A DNA stretch of 64,000 nucleotides, from contig JAVYIG010001831.1 in the NCBI GenBank assembly GCA_035222895.1, positions 62,001-126,000 of the forward strand, written 5' to 3'. Of the stretch, positions 31,200-43,689 are shown piece by piece (position 1 is the stretch's first letter; each line of letters starts with the position of its first letter). The notes below the pieces were generated by a model. The model saw only the letters and a program-made list of their open reading frames with translations. It ran no database searches and had not been told where the DNA came from. The position numbers and the translations under genes are program-made. Source of the DNA: Strongylocentrotus droebachiensis (lineage: Eukaryota; Echinodermata; Echinoidea; Camarodonta; Strongylocentrotidae).

Positions 31200-32040
31200 C
31201 GAATAAAATGGATGAGAACGAGGACCCGATAAGGAAGAAGAATAGAAATGAAGAGGACGACAAGATGGACACTTTAGATCATGTGTAATCTAAAGAAGGG
31301 GGAAAGAAGAAGAAGAGAAGGAAACGAAGAAAGAAGTATGAGAAGAAAAATGAAGAAGAAGAAAAAGGAAAAAGGAGAGGAAGATAATGAAGAAGAAGAG
31401 TAGTATGGTGATAACAAAGATCAATAAGGAGGATAAGAGAGTCAACACAGACACAATTCATTAATTCAAAGGGGAGGGGTTAATGAAGATGATATTTATT
31501 GCTGATAAGCCATAACGTTTAGACTTACGTTATCTAACTTTCGCTTTCAAGTAACTAACATTATTTGATGAGATGATAAATACTAAGGGAGAGAGTGGGA
31601 CAGGAAGGGAGAGAGAGAAAAAAAAAGATAGAGAGAAAGAGGGAAGGGGGAAAGAGTGAGAGAGAAATAAAGAGAGGGACAAAGAAATAGACAGAGAGAG
31701 AATGTGTGAGAGAGGGGAGGGGGACATTTTGATGTATTTCTTTTGATGTATCGAAAGTCCAAGTGTAAATGTCAGGGACGGTAAGGAAATTCTTTCCGTA
31801 ATTCTGTGGCCTGGTGAATATAATATATATTGCATCGATCAGTATAGTAGGCGGTCTATACACGGAGCCATTAGTAATATCCATGCATCAAGGCTTTCTG
31901 TTCACATTGCTCGTCTGTTGTTTATCATTCCACTCATAGGAAAGAGAGGGAGAGGGAGAGAGGATGAGAAAGAGGGAGAGAGGGAGACAGAAAGCGAGAT
32001 GATCATGAGAAGGCAGGAAAAGAGACAGTGCGAGAGGGTT
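31200..32040. repeat. Cluster of long purine tracts on the + strand
   Basis: Three A/G-rich blocks: (GAA)n-like at about 31295-31402, (GA)n at about 31588-31725, and another at about 31938-32038. All have purines on the + strand. The Ser/Leu/Phe-rich minus-strand ORFs here are compositional artefacts. Confidence 0.9.
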
Positions 32041-32700
32041 TGAGGTACATCTTACGTGCATGACGACGTTGCATGCAGTGCCCCGCCTCCTTAACCTCCT
32101 TCAAATGCTTTCACCGATTCCCGCCAAAGAGTAAACTAATCTCCAAAGTATGTTTACACACAGACGTTGTCGTCTGCGCCGATCTCTCCAATCGCGACCC
32201 TTTGCAAAAGCGTACAGTCATTGCCTTCTCTCAAATCTCACTTTCTCTCTCGTAGTAGCAAAAAAACGCAGTTTCTGCCTCTCTATTACCATTTAATAAT
32301 TGATCACGTTTACAAAGTGGGGCATATTGTTCAAAATCTGGGTGTCCGTGCACGCAGACGACTGAAACGCAGAGCACAACGGGGTTTCTATTTTTTCTCC
32401 GAGATATAAAAGCACTCATGTGTGCTCCGCAGGGCGGTAATTATTTTTTCATGGAGTTTGTATTGCATTGCTATGACGCTGCTGCACGCTGCTCACCGGC
32501 ACTAACGCGCAACACGTACAGCGAGGATTAGAACGCAGATTTAACAATGGAGCTCGCGGAGATATGTACACATCTGCAGTAGATCTGGAGGGCTCAAAAT
32601 AATGTAGCACCCTAGCCCGGACCAGTTGCATTCGAACTGCGGACCTCTGTGTACCTCAAAGGACTAACTAAACCCCTCGGGATCATATCAAACTTCTTGG
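32041..32700. promoter_or_regulatory. CpG-richer segment with TATA-like box (speculative)
   Basis: This roughly 650-bp block is visibly richer in CG dinucleotides than its surroundings. It contains ATATAAAAG at 32404-32412. The downstream ATG at about 32547 (MELAEICTHLQ, then stop) does not open a useful frame, and no exon is recognised. It may be a regulatory region or an old repeat. Confidence 0.15.
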
Positions 32701-33293
32701 TTGGAAGTTATTTTCTAAGGATATTGCTAAGCGACGAAGCCAACATGCTGAAATCAAAGAAGAAAGTGGAGTGAGTATTGGAAGCTACAATAATCATTTT
32801 AGGGGGCAAGTTTGGAAAGTATTGGTGAATCTTAAGAAGTATATCTGACTTCAGTTGCCACTTTTGCCTATAGAGAGTTGTTAAGGAGGGCACCATTTTC
32901 TGAAGCCCATTTGAGGTTCTTCTTGAAGTACTTTCAACCATAACACAAGAATGATGTTGAAAGTGTCCGCATTTCTTTAATATTGCCCTTCTTTTTAGAA
33001 AAAACGATCGCAAACACTTTCGAGAATTAGCTCAAGGGCAATTTCAATACCCTATTGTATATCTCATACTAGTATTTGTCGTATTACGTAATTGGTCATT
33101 GTAATTTCTGCACATTTCAATAGATTATGGATAAGGCTAAATTAACACAATCGCAAAGACTCTGATAAAATAAAACTTACTTTAAGGCAGTTTTAGCAGT
33201 CCTTTTGAAATTTGTGAGCAATACAATAACGTATCACGTAATCAAAGGTATCAATTTTTGTATAGACTTTTCTCTATTTCAAATGTAATAATA

Positions 33294-33362
33294 TTTGTAA
33301 AGCGCTTAGAGACATTTGTATTTAGCGCTATATAAATTAAATTCATTTATTTATTTATTTTT
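33294..33362 (+). mobile_element. Retroelement 3' tail (GTAAAGCGCTTAGAGAC...AGCGCTATATAAAT + (TTTA)n)
   Basis: TTTGTAAAGCGCTTAGAGAC, then TTAGCGCTATATAAATTAAA and an (ATTT)n microsatellite. The paired GCGCT motifs and short tail match the minus-strand copy at 29575-29650, so these look like members of one non-LTR-type family, strongly 5'-truncated here. Confidence 0.6.
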
Positions 33363-35100
33363 TATATAAATTTTGCACATATAGTATTCATTTTTATTAT
33401 GATATTTGTACTTTATTGGAAATTAATATAAATAAATGAATTAATGAATCAAATGAAATAGGCGAATGAATCTGAACATGATCTCTATAGGATATACGAT
33501 AGGATGTTGAAGTTGACTTTGAATTTATTTCTCGAAAGTCTTTACAATCGTGTTAATAGTCATCGGTTAATTTTTTTGAAAGACTGCGACCGTGTTAAGA
33601 TTAGCATACCTCCATTCGTAAAAAAATGTTATTTTTGTAATAATCAAATGTACATGTACATTCACAATGTCTCTGAAATTTCTAATTATATATGGAATAA
33701 TAGAAACGTAAAATATTCCAAGTCGAATCTCTTTTCTCTGTTATAGAATGTAAATTGGCTCTTACTTGTTAGGCAGACGATAATATGCAATCCACCCAAG
33801 ACTAAAATCAATTACCTTTGCGCCAGGTATTGACTAGTGACCCCATTTCCATGGATCAAAATCAACATCTATCGTTGAATGGAAACACAACCCACGTTTC
33901 CAAGGCTTGCTTCTTCTCTCTAGATATTGGAAAATTTACAATCAAATTACAAGAAAATTTGCTTGCGTTCTTTCATCGCCAGCATGCAGTACAACCATCA
34001 CCACAGGTCATGAGAGAAAGCCGGAGTAGTCAAATACATCCCTGGATAGAAATGTTAATTTCAGGTCTGGCAAATACCATGTAGTAGTCCTAATCAGGTT
34101 AAATACCAATTGCTGTTGATTTAATTCATTTAGTTCTTCCCCTCTCGACTACATATTTTATGAGCTGTAATTCCGCGCGCAATCGAAAATATGCATATTT
34201 CATAGGAGGCACACGTGCTATTCATTTAGAGTTAATATACAGTAAGATTAAACTGTTATATTCTAAGCTTAAATAGGATGGATACGTTTGAGTATTGGTG
34301 AAAAGCATTTTTGTCGAAGGGGGGAAGGGATGCGTAAAAAAGAAGAGATATTCATTGAATTTCGTCGTTTGTTTTGGATTTGGATTTTTTTTCTTCCATT
34401 TAGGCCTATATGTGTGGATAAACTTTCATTCAAAATCATTTAATACCATTTCTTAGAGGACGAATCAATAATAATATTTTACTAATTTTTTTAAAGCCTC
34501 TTATGGAATAAAATCTATACTTGAATGAAAATATCTCCAAAGTTGATACGAAATATGTCCATGTCATTTGTAAAGTAATTTGTTCATCTCTCAAAATCAC
34601 ATCTATTTCATACGATGTGCCCATGAAGCCGAACCGGCGGATAAAATCAGTATCGGTACACAACTAGATAATCTTGCTGGTTTTAACGTTTTTAAATTTT
34701 GGAGTAATGAGACAATGTTAATGTTAAGAGGGGATTTCAGTTTAACATTAACATAAAGAAAGTTTGCGAACCTTTGCGAACCTTTGTTTTATGATATGAG
34801 AATATTGGTGAATTGTTTTAAAGATCTTCCACCACAGCTGTTAATCTTCCATCCGTTTGGCGTTTTAAGCAATTTCCACAATATACATGTAGATGGATCG
34901 ATCCACGGGGCCCAAAATGGTCCCTTAAAAGACGCAAGAACAGATGTACAAACAAACAACAAATGACACTAAACTAAAAAAAAATACAAGGATAAGATAA
35001 GGACAAGAAACATACAAACAAAAAAATTAACAAAAAAAAAAGAACACTCTCCTCCTCCCCTTCATACTGAGACTGATCGTGTAGAAGGTCGGCATGACTC
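33363..35100. other. AT-rich non-coding stretch
   Basis: No credible coding exon. The 60-90 codon ORFs lack domains, splice sites in matching phase or codon bias. Confidence 0.45.
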
Positions 35101-35116
35101 TCAAACATAATGATTC

Positions 35117-35132
35117 GGGGGGGGGGGGGGGG
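35117..35132. repeat. Poly(G) run, 16 nt
   Basis: Sixteen consecutive G directly upstream of a two-copy direct repeat. Confidence 0.97.
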
Positions 35133-35154
35133 TCACACTACTCCGTTTCTATAT

Positions 35155-35445
35155 AATCTCGGACCCGCCCCCACTTAAGATTTACCTTGTCTTAATGAGA
35201 TTATTAAGACTCGAATAAGATTCAATTTCATTTCTTATCCTTAAAACATTACGAGTACGCTGAAGACAGCTTATTATCCAACAGCCGAACCAACCACACC
35301 AACCCATTTGTTTAAAATCTCGGACCCGCCCCTATACTGAAGATTTACCTTGTTATAATAGTAAGACTCAAATTTCATCTGTTATCCTTAAAACATCACG
35401 AGTGCGCTCGAGAAAGCTCATTATCCAATACCCGAATCAACGCTT
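35155..35445. repeat. Two-copy direct repeat, unit about 161 bp
   Basis: AATCTCGGACCCGCCCC starts both copies (35155 and 35316). Each continues with ctgaAGATTTACCTTGT-, TTATCCTTAAAACATYACGA- and TTATCCAAYASCCGAAYCAA-like blocks. The second copy is shortened. Non-coding. Confidence 0.85.
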
Positions 35446-35849
35446 GCCTGACTTGGCAGCCTGAAATAACAGCCTAACAACGATACAGTTCAGGCAAATG
35501 TCAACCTGATAATGCCAAAGGCTGATTTTTTTTTCTCGTTGATTTGGGGATAAAGTACCGACATGCTAGAATAGCCTAGGAAAACATTTATTAAGAAAAT
35601 AACGTACTTCTCTACCGAACATAATTCCCCATGTATTATATTCTTGGTTCTTTTTCGTAACGAAAGCGGATTAACTTACATGTATGGTGGATGTAATATT
35701 CGATCAAGCTACCGTGAACAGAATCTTAAATTGAGAAAATGCAGAGCCTTAATTTTGTCATGTTTAAGTACATAGTATTTCTTTCAGAATTTGTTAACAT
35801 TCGTTAAGAAACAATAGCGCCTCTCCCTTTCTTTATTTTAATATACATA

Positions 35850-35850
35850 C

Positions 35851-35881
<31 letters not shown>

Positions 35882-35935
35882 ACACACCCTCTGTCTCCCT
35901 CTCTCTCTTTCTCTCTCTCTTTTCTCCATCTCTAC
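35850..35935. repeat. (CT)n pyrimidine tract
   Basis: CT repeats interrupted by CACACACCC. Confidence 0.95.
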
Positions 35936-38207
35936 CTTCAGTCATTTTCAGTGAAATTGGCTTCAGGCTTCAAATTATTCTGCTTTTGTCCTAACTTGAC
36001 GCAAAATTTAACTATTTTATTTTGTACTCCTGCGTAAACTATTGTGATGGATCTTCTCAATTTAATTGCTTAAGTCATGCAAATTACAACTCTCAATTTG
36101 AAATATCCTCCGTCATATCCTAAATAATGGCTGGAAGTAAATTGAAAAGCAGAACATTGGCATTTGTTGGTCTAGCATACACTACTGTAATGGATGACGG
36201 GGATTCAGTTGCATATTGAATTGACAAAAAATATGCAATGACGAATTAGAAATACATCTTGTTGCCTAGCAACTAATTGGAAACCCGAAAAGAGTTATCG
36301 AGATCTCTTAATTAAAGGCCCGCCCTATAATGACATCAATCAACCTCCCCTCTGCTATTGACAAGCATACCGTGTTTGCACTTTTTTTCAGTCGATCAAC
36401 ATCATTCATTTCATGTCATATTAGCTAAGGAGCAACTGTACGAGTTCGTCTCGTTTTGGACTATTGGAACGTCTTGAAATAGTTCTCAATTTTCGCAGGC
36501 TATTGCGTATGCTATATAAAACATCTCTTAGGCTGAAACGTAATCATGGGGCTAGAAACAGCCAAGCAAATAGATTCCCCCTATTAAGATGTTGCTTCTA
36601 TATTAAACAGCCATATCACATTCGTACTTGGAGACGCAAGGAAAAGGTAAAGAACTTGTGAAATTATTTGGGATGGCGATCAAAAAGCTAGAAAAGGGCG
36701 GTTTAAATTGGTTTGAAAATAAATTGTCACCATCGTGTGATGAAATCCGTTGTAAGCGCAAGTATGAGTTTTAGGGGTAAATTGTTTAAGTTTCTATTAA
36801 TTCGTAAAATCCCAATGCTCAGTCAGATAAATCCGGCAAAGTTTTCAATCTGTGCAGTTCTATACTATACCAATATGCAATGATGGTGCGGAGATGATTA
36901 TAACTTTGAATTCGCACATATACTCTGAATTAAGCTTTGGTTATACATACTTAATTCGGTTCAAAGGCATCGTTTAACAATGTTAAATCTGAGATGCACG
37001 GCCCTACGTGTTATCAGTGTCTGTGATATGGTGTAATATTGAAGCCCCCAAAAAAAATCGCGCTTAAAAATGATCAAGAAGTGCCTCAAAAAAGTAAAAA
37101 ATCTTTGAGTGAGCGGTTTTTACCATACTCGTTTTCCCCAATAGACTGTAGTGTTATGAAAACCGTTTGGCAAACGCACAGTTTGGTTTCGATTTTCAAT
37201 CATAATTATCTTGATAATCAGACAGGCGATCGGCTCGTATATTTCATTGGGTTTCTGACTGACCTAAAGGTTTATAATTATCATTGCAGCATGAGCTAAA
37301 TCAAGGATTTTGTTTCAGAATCTCATGAGAGAGAGTTACCGGATCTCTTTAAGCCAAAGCTAAAGGAATAGGCAAATATATATGAAGCATCTTTTGTATA
37401 GAGCTCTTCCACATATATGCATCAGTCTAGGAAATGCAACAATATGGCTCTCATTGTATATTCTGAAAGTAAAAGACTGACTAGCACACAGAAGCAATAC
37501 AGCAGCATCACGATCCTGCAATGAATGACAATATCCGTTCGTTTCCATTCTATGGCCTAATCTATCACAGAGATGGCGGGGAATTAATCTCAATCTAGCA
37601 TTTTCCAAGGCCAAAGAGATATCCCATGTGTCAGTCACCTGTCTACATACGTGAATGGCACAAGTATAAACAGGAAATATGAAGGGTCACGTGATCCCAA
37701 TCGTTATATACGCGAGGTTTGGGGGGGGGGGGGGGTGATTGTGGAAGAGAGTTCAGTGAAGGCAACTGCTAGTTACCATTATGTGACTTGTTTACTTTGG
37801 TCTTTGGATATTATCTAATTTAAATACGTGTGGGAGTTTTTAGAACATTTATTAATGGAAGGCAGCCGCGCTTCACCGCCAAGTATGTATGCCATGTATG
37901 CCTTAAAAGGACGTCAAATTGCCTTAAAATGTCGTCACACGTAGCAGACTACTATGTCGACGTGCAAATCTAAAAGTCCCTCCTGTCATCTTCACATAAT
38001 GTCACTTTTGTACAGAACGAGAAAACACCTGCTTTTAGCAGCTCTTTCATGTGTCAGTAGACCCGTTTTTCTAGGTCTGTTACATAAAAAAAAACAATTC
38101 TGCCTGCTATTTCAAAGTGATTACAAATCTGTAGACTTCCATTTTGAAGTTCCGTACATGTGCAGGTAATAGGTCTGTGGTATGAAATAATGTCTAAATT
38201 GGAGCTA
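35936..38207. other. AT-rich non-coding stretch
   Basis: No gene recognised. It contains a 15-nt G run (37721-37735). Short ORFs, for example at 36464-36661 and 37360-37638, have no domain or splice support. Confidence 0.45.
37721..37735. repeat. Poly(G) run, 15 nt
   Basis: Fifteen consecutive G on the + strand. Confidence 0.97.
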
Positions 38208-38488
38208 TGCCTCAGTCACACCTTTGCGTATTTGGTTTGCGTATTGCTGCGGATTTATGGCAAGACGTTTTAACGTTTATTCCTATTTCTTGATATCAAG
38301 AATTGAATTCTTGATACCAAGAAATAATTTTCTGTCGTAAGCAATGGTAATTCTTGATATCAAGAATTCGATTTCTTGAAATCAAGAATTAAATTTTTGA
38401 TATCAAGGAATAAGAATAAGTTTTAAAACGGCTTGCCATAAATACGCAGCAATACGCAAGCCAAATACGCTAAGGTGTGACTGAGGCA
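38208..38488. mobile_element. MITE with TGCCTCAGTCACACC ends and internal TTCTTGATATCAAGAA palindromes
   Basis: TGCCTCAGTCACACCTTTGCGTA opens the 281-bp element and TACGCTAAGGTGTGACTGAGGCA closes it. Collinear inverted arms of about 70 bp (TTTGCGTATTGCTGCGGATTTATGGCAAG against its complement) follow. The middle carries about five full or partial copies of the perfect 16-bp palindrome TTCTTGATATCAAGAA. No ORF. The same outer tip occurs at 49922. Confidence 0.9.
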
Positions 38489-38904
38489 AGGTACTACTAG
38501 TAATCACAAGCACGAATATCTAGGTTTAACCTCCCATCAAAGATCTTGGAATAATCTTGAAAACGGACAAAGACGTCCAATTAATACTGATGACGATTCA
38601 CCTGCTTTCTGTGGTAAAATATTGATTACTTACTTCCGAAGCAACCTTGGGTATTTGTTTTCATTAATAAGTATGGAATGCAGATGGAAAAACAGCTGGT
38701 AAATAGTTTCGAGTAGGAAAAGAAAAGAGTCACTTTTTATATTACGATTTGAAAAAGACTTTGATCTGGATCGAGAGCAATTAACGAGTTACTTACTTGG
38801 CCTTTCTTTGGAAAAGCCATCAAACTTGAATGACGCAAATATTCAGAAAAACAAGTTTGTATTCACAGTATACCCTCCATTTGGCCAAGAACGTCACGCC
38901 ATTA

Positions 38905-38941
38905 CTGTGTGTGTGTGTGTATGTGGGGGGGGGGGGAGGGG
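38905..38941. repeat. (TG)n running into poly(G)
   Basis: TGTGTGTGTGTGTGTATGTG passes into a run of about 11 G. Confidence 0.93.
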
Positions 38942-39589
38942 TAAACCTTAGTATGTTTTGCTAAAATTGTCAGTAATCAATACAAATCTGTTTGTACATT
39001 CATGCCCGCATTCATGCCGATGCGATTCAATTTTCTCTGGATTAAAATCTTCTTAACCACGTTTTAAATGCTACTGTTTGTTTTAGAATAATTTATACTT
39101 GATCAATTCTCGATGTTTTTAATATCCGGTCTTGGATCGTTCCGTTCTCCGCAGTACGGAAAATATATAATTGTGAAAAAAGTCATTACGTTTTAATACC
39201 CATATTTTGTTCGATTATAACTAATACAGGTATACAATTGCCACCTAATATTTGTTTGAAACTTGAACCTAACAGAAATTACAAGGAAATATTTTATTAA
39301 ACGTTACTTTCATGCTATTGATAGTGATTTGTTTTTAGTGGCCGGTGCCCAGTTATTGCAAAAATTAAAAAAAATATGAATACAATATGAGTACTTCTTT
39401 TCTTCAAATCGATTGTCCGTATTTGTTCAGTTGTTATCACTGCTCTGTTTATTTGCATATCTTAATAAACAATGATGCGAATGCTTTGTAATTGTGAAGA
39501 AGAAAACAAATACAAAGTCTTCTTTGAAAAGATCACCACTTCGTACCTTCGTTTTCTTTTTTCTCCCTCTCTCTCTTGCTCTCTACTAT

Positions 39590-39659
<70 letters not shown>

Positions 39660-39672
39660 CTCTCCCCTCTCT
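39590..39672. repeat. (CT)n microsatellite
   Basis: About 65 nt of almost uninterrupted CT. All three forward ORFs crossing it are Leu/Ser low-complexity. Confidence 0.97.
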
Positions 39673-40199
39673 CATTTAGGTGCCATTATTATACATGTAA
39701 TGATGACCATGAAACGATATTACAAATACATCCAACAGCATTTCTAATCCATACGACTATAGCGCAAAGTCATTCCAATATAGAAATAAAATTACTTCGC
39801 GCAAGACTGGTCCTGATAACAGCTTTGCTTTGTCATTTAATACACAGCTCTTATTGTACATGTAAATGGAGAAACTTGACGCGCCCATTCCGAATGATTA
39901 CAATAAAATCGAATTATTTACTTTTTGCGTCCATTAAGGTTTCCCTCAAATGGACTGAACGAACTCGCAATTTAGTAATGCGTGTTTGCTATATATAAAG
40001 TATAGAGGACATGTCTTTCCCGTAAATTTCAAGTCATTACGATGCGGTCATTTGCTTTTTAAATCGGGATTGCATCTAAAGATCCTTTCATTTTAGTTCA
40101 TTGAAGCTGCGTTGATTAGTGAGCACTCATAGTCGCAAAATATTTGGATGAATTGATTCATATCTAGAGCAGAAACAAAACAAACATTAAAACGTCATC

Positions 40200-40262
40200 C
40201 TCCCTGGCTTCCTCTCTTCTCTCTTTCTCTCTCTCTCTCACTCTCTCTCCCTCTTCTACCCC
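40200..40262. repeat. (CT)n pyrimidine tract
   Basis: CT-rich block with short interruptions. Confidence 0.85.
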
Positions 40263-40479
40263 TGCCTTCCTATATCTCTCTATGTCTTTGACTACCACTT
40301 TCTCTTTATTAGCCTTTCTGTCTAACTTCCTCCCCCTGTCTTTGTTTCCTATCTATATAGCTGCTTTTCTGTGCGTGTGATAGGCCCACACAAAGCAAAA
40401 CTAGTTCCGATATCATGTACTTACTTCCGTAGGTTGTCTTTTCAAACTAAAACGTGTTCTGTGTTAACGTACCTTTAAT

Positions 40480-40649
40480 ACATGTATTATGTATTGTGTA
40501 TATGTTTTTATTTGTTGTTTTTGTAATTTTTACCATGTACTTTGTCACTCGCCTACAGGGCTCCTTTGAAAAGCAGGCCTTGTGGCTCTGAAAGGACTAC
40601 CCTGTATTTTAAAGAAGACTGAATAAATAAATAAATAAATAAATAAATA
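40480..40649 (+). mobile_element. Non-LTR-type retroelement 3' end with (AAAT)n tail
   Basis: GGGCTCCTTTGAAAAGCAGG followed by CCTTGTGGCTCTGAAAGGACTACCCTGTATTTTAAAGAAGACTG and then seven AATA units (about 40620-40649). The stem-like CAGGCCTTGTGGCTCTG segment and the microsatellite tail are typical of 3' ends of 5'-truncated LINE-like copies in marine invertebrates. Family assignment is from memory of such tails, not a database search. Confidence 0.6.
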
Positions 40650-40899
40650 GGAGAAAATGTATGCATGGTATGCAACTAGTACACGTATAATAATTTACTT
40701 GACAAATCTGTCCAGTCCCTTTTAGGGTTTATAGAATTGACTTTGGCCCGGGGTAAGACATGTTCACTGTCCGATATGTTTGATCCCTGTGATTTCGTGT
40801 TGAATGTTATATTTTGTCTGCTTTGAGCCGGTAGGACATTAACTCTAGTTGACCATGTTAATTGAAGTACATGTATATGAGTTAAATAATGTCCTTCTG

Positions 40900-41450
40900 T
40901 CCTCGGGGGACGATGGCTCCATAATCACCCCCACACCGATCAACATTCAACTTGCATTGAAAAACACCACATAGAACGACACCACCACCAGCAGCAATTT
41001 TATGGTGGCATGATCATACCACCCCCAACCACCACCATAACATCCAGGAATACATGGTGCCATAACCATACCATCGCCCTCCATCCATCCTTGCTTACCG
41101 CCACCTGTAACACCACTACCTCCTGTCACATTCACTCGTTCCCCAGGTACCCCCATTCAAATGTACCCACCACCTGTGGGTTTTAGCTTCTTCAACTCTC
41201 CGAAGAGCATCTCTTCATTAACCTCGCGACGCTAAACAAGCGACTATACACACCGCCCTGGAAACACGGTCTCATTATCCTCACATCATTACCTCATCTC
41301 ATTCCATCCTTGTCTCATCCACTTCATCCTCCTCCTATCTTCCCTCCATCAGACTCCTCCTTGATTTCCCTGGTGGGTCTTCCACCCCTGATCAGGTCCG
41401 TCGCTCATGCTCATTACCGACTCACCTTACTTACCCGTCTCAACAAAAAG
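40900..41450. other. Low-complexity CAC/CCA-rich stretch
   Basis: Rich in ACC, CCA and CATC trinucleotides (about 40925-41160) grading into C/T-rich sequence. The Gly-rich minus-strand ORF (40947-41156) reflects this composition and is not called as a gene. Confidence 0.5.
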
Positions 41451-41634
41451 TCGTGACTGGTGTCTGGGGAATCAGGTCCAATTTAAGAATTATCCGTTTA
41501 ATCATAATTTGCTGCACTGCCTTTTTACTCTATACCCCCTTCCTCTCCCCCTCTTTCTGTTTCTCTCCGTCTCTTTCTCTCGGTAGAATATCGCCCTCTA
41601 TAGCGGTAATACCTTCACCAATCACTCATCACTC

Positions 41635-41910
41635 TTCTCTCTGTCTCTGTCTCTCTCTCTCTCTCTCTCTCTGTCTCTATGTCACCCTCTCTCTCCCTGT
41701 CTGCATATATTTCATCCTACATTGTATCTCTTACCCCTCTTATTTCTGTATTAAACTTTTGATGTATTTTCTTCTCCCTGCTCTCAATCCTAATTTTCTT
41801 ACTTTCTCCTATTTGTCTCAGATAGTCGACAATTACCCCCTTTCTCTCGTTCTCTCCCTCTATCTCTCGCCCTCTCGACCTCTCTCCCTCTCTCACCCTC
41901 TCTCTCTCTC

Positions 41911-41950
<40 letters not shown>

Positions 41951-41952
41951 AT
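41635..41952. repeat. Pyrimidine-rich tract with two (CT)n blocks
   Basis: CT blocks at about 41640-41700 and 41840-41950. The overlapping 167-codon forward ORF and the Glu/Arg-repeat minus-strand ORF are artefacts of the tract. Confidence 0.92.
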
Positions 41953-42384
41953 ATAAATGAATACAACACGTTATCATCATCTTATCATTAAAAGGAACAC
42001 GTAGAGCCGGTTTTTTGCTTGTTCGTATTTCCCTCGATACTACTTAATCAATTATCATATGTTATGTTAATTAATTACCCGAATAGCAATCACTATCAAG
42101 GATACATGTACGTTTTACATTTCAGAATTAACAAAAAAGATGGATGGTGAAGTGAGTGATATAAGTTTGCATGCCGAGAAGAGCTTCTAATTACAGACGT
42201 ATTGCATACGATTTATGAAGCCAAGACATAAATTTAATTATTACAAAATAAATCGATGATTTTATTAAGCTGATCTATTTGACTTTCAGAACTTTTAATG
42301 CTCGATTTAAATAATTTAAAGCTGCCAGATAACTTAAGCTTGTGAAAAATTGCACCCGTCCGCAATGAGAAAACTAATGCAGAT

Positions 42385-42845
42385 TACAAATGTTGAAACA
42401 AGGTTACGCTTAACTTCTTAATGTGCTTTCCTCTTTGCCGTATTTTTCGTAATTAGCAATAATAAATGCAACCATGGACAAAGTATACGTCAGCGGGATT
42501 TTATCGATATGATGCATGTCTTTTGCTAGGTTGAAATGAAAGTAGTTCACGTCATTTCGTCAATTCTTATTTCAGAGTATTTGGGGTCCAACCACTATTT
42601 AATGATGTTATAAAACTTCAGTATGTTAACAATAGCACTCGGCTGATGACAAATTAATTAAAGCTGATAGCAGTTGCAGAACAGGGTTGTGCCTAACTGC
42701 TCAATGTACTTCCCCTTTTAATGCATTTCTAGTATTAAAACTAGTAACCAAAGTAATTAACATAGGATTGGTCATATCGATGTGATGCATAGCTTATATT
42801 TAGCTGGAATGAAAGTATGTTACGTCATTTTGTCAAAATAACACG
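42385..42845. repeat. Two-copy degenerate direct repeat, spacing about 272 bp
   Basis: ATCGATATGATGCATGTCTT (about 42504) and ATCGATGTGATGCATAGCTT (about 42776) are followed by matching TGAAATGAAAGTAGTTCACGTCA-like sequence. Upstream, AACAAGGTTACGCTTAACTT (about 42398) pairs with AACAGGGTTGTGCCTAACTG. Non-coding. Confidence 0.75.
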
Positions 42846-43094
42846 CCCAACCCCAATCGCGTTGATTAGCAGGAAAATTGGCTAATTAAACTATATACCC
42901 AACAACGCGCTTTCATGGAACACTTAATCGATGATTCAGCCCAGGATTCAGCATAGCTGCATTGAACGGCTGCGAATTTACGTCACATGATATATTACTG
43001 CATTTTGTTGCTATACTATTGCCATTAATTTGCGGGGTTTTGGCATGGTTGTGATGGTTTCAATACCTCTATAAACACATAATTATAGGCCTTA

Positions 43095-43260
43095 TATTAA
43101 TAATGATAATAATGACAATGATGATAATACTACAGCTAATGACTATAGTAATAATGATGATAATAATAGTAATGATAATATTAATAATGATAATAATAAA
43201 GGTCATCTATAAAGCGCCTAATACCATGTTTCTAAGCACGATTGAAGATGACAGGAATAA
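43095..43260 (-). repeat. (AAT/ATG)n microsatellite with retroelement tail fragment
   Basis: Imperfect ATA/ATG triplets (43097-43200) abut AAGGTCATCTATAAAGCGCC. Read on the minus strand this is GGCGCTTTATAGATGACCTT plus ATT repeats, similar to the tails at 29580 and 33300. Confidence 0.55.
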
Positions 43261-43689
43261 AGGAAAGTTATACATACATTTTCTTATTTCGTACTGATTG
43301 AAATAATCATAAAGACAATAATAATGATAATAAATGGAAATGATAGAATAGCTTCCAAACAATTTATTTGAGAATTGACTTTACCTTCGTGTAATCAATA
43401 TCAATAATGAAATATGATGTACTCTAAGAAAAAGGCGAAACTTGAACCATGATGTGTTTCATTAAGGATGCATATCAAACCTTTTCAAACTAGTGAAACA
43501 ATTCAGCTCTGACAAACCTGCACCATCAACGTGCTAATACTAGGCGAAAAGATGCACCACTGATAATGTCAGATATAGGGGAAATGATTCTCCTGGGTGC
43601 ACATGTTCAATATTATCTAGAATTATTGTCAGTGCTACTATATAGGGTACTGAAACGTTTAACCTGTATATTTTAGTCGGGTTACGGCG

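Noticed and set aside
39472-39998. ORFs of 61-140 codons around the CT repeat
   Set aside because: The core is Leu/Ser repeats from (CT)n, and the three frames are open for the same reason.
41453-41980. A 167-codon forward ORF and an Arg/Glu-rich reverse ORF
   Set aside because: Both arise from CT/GA low-complexity sequence.
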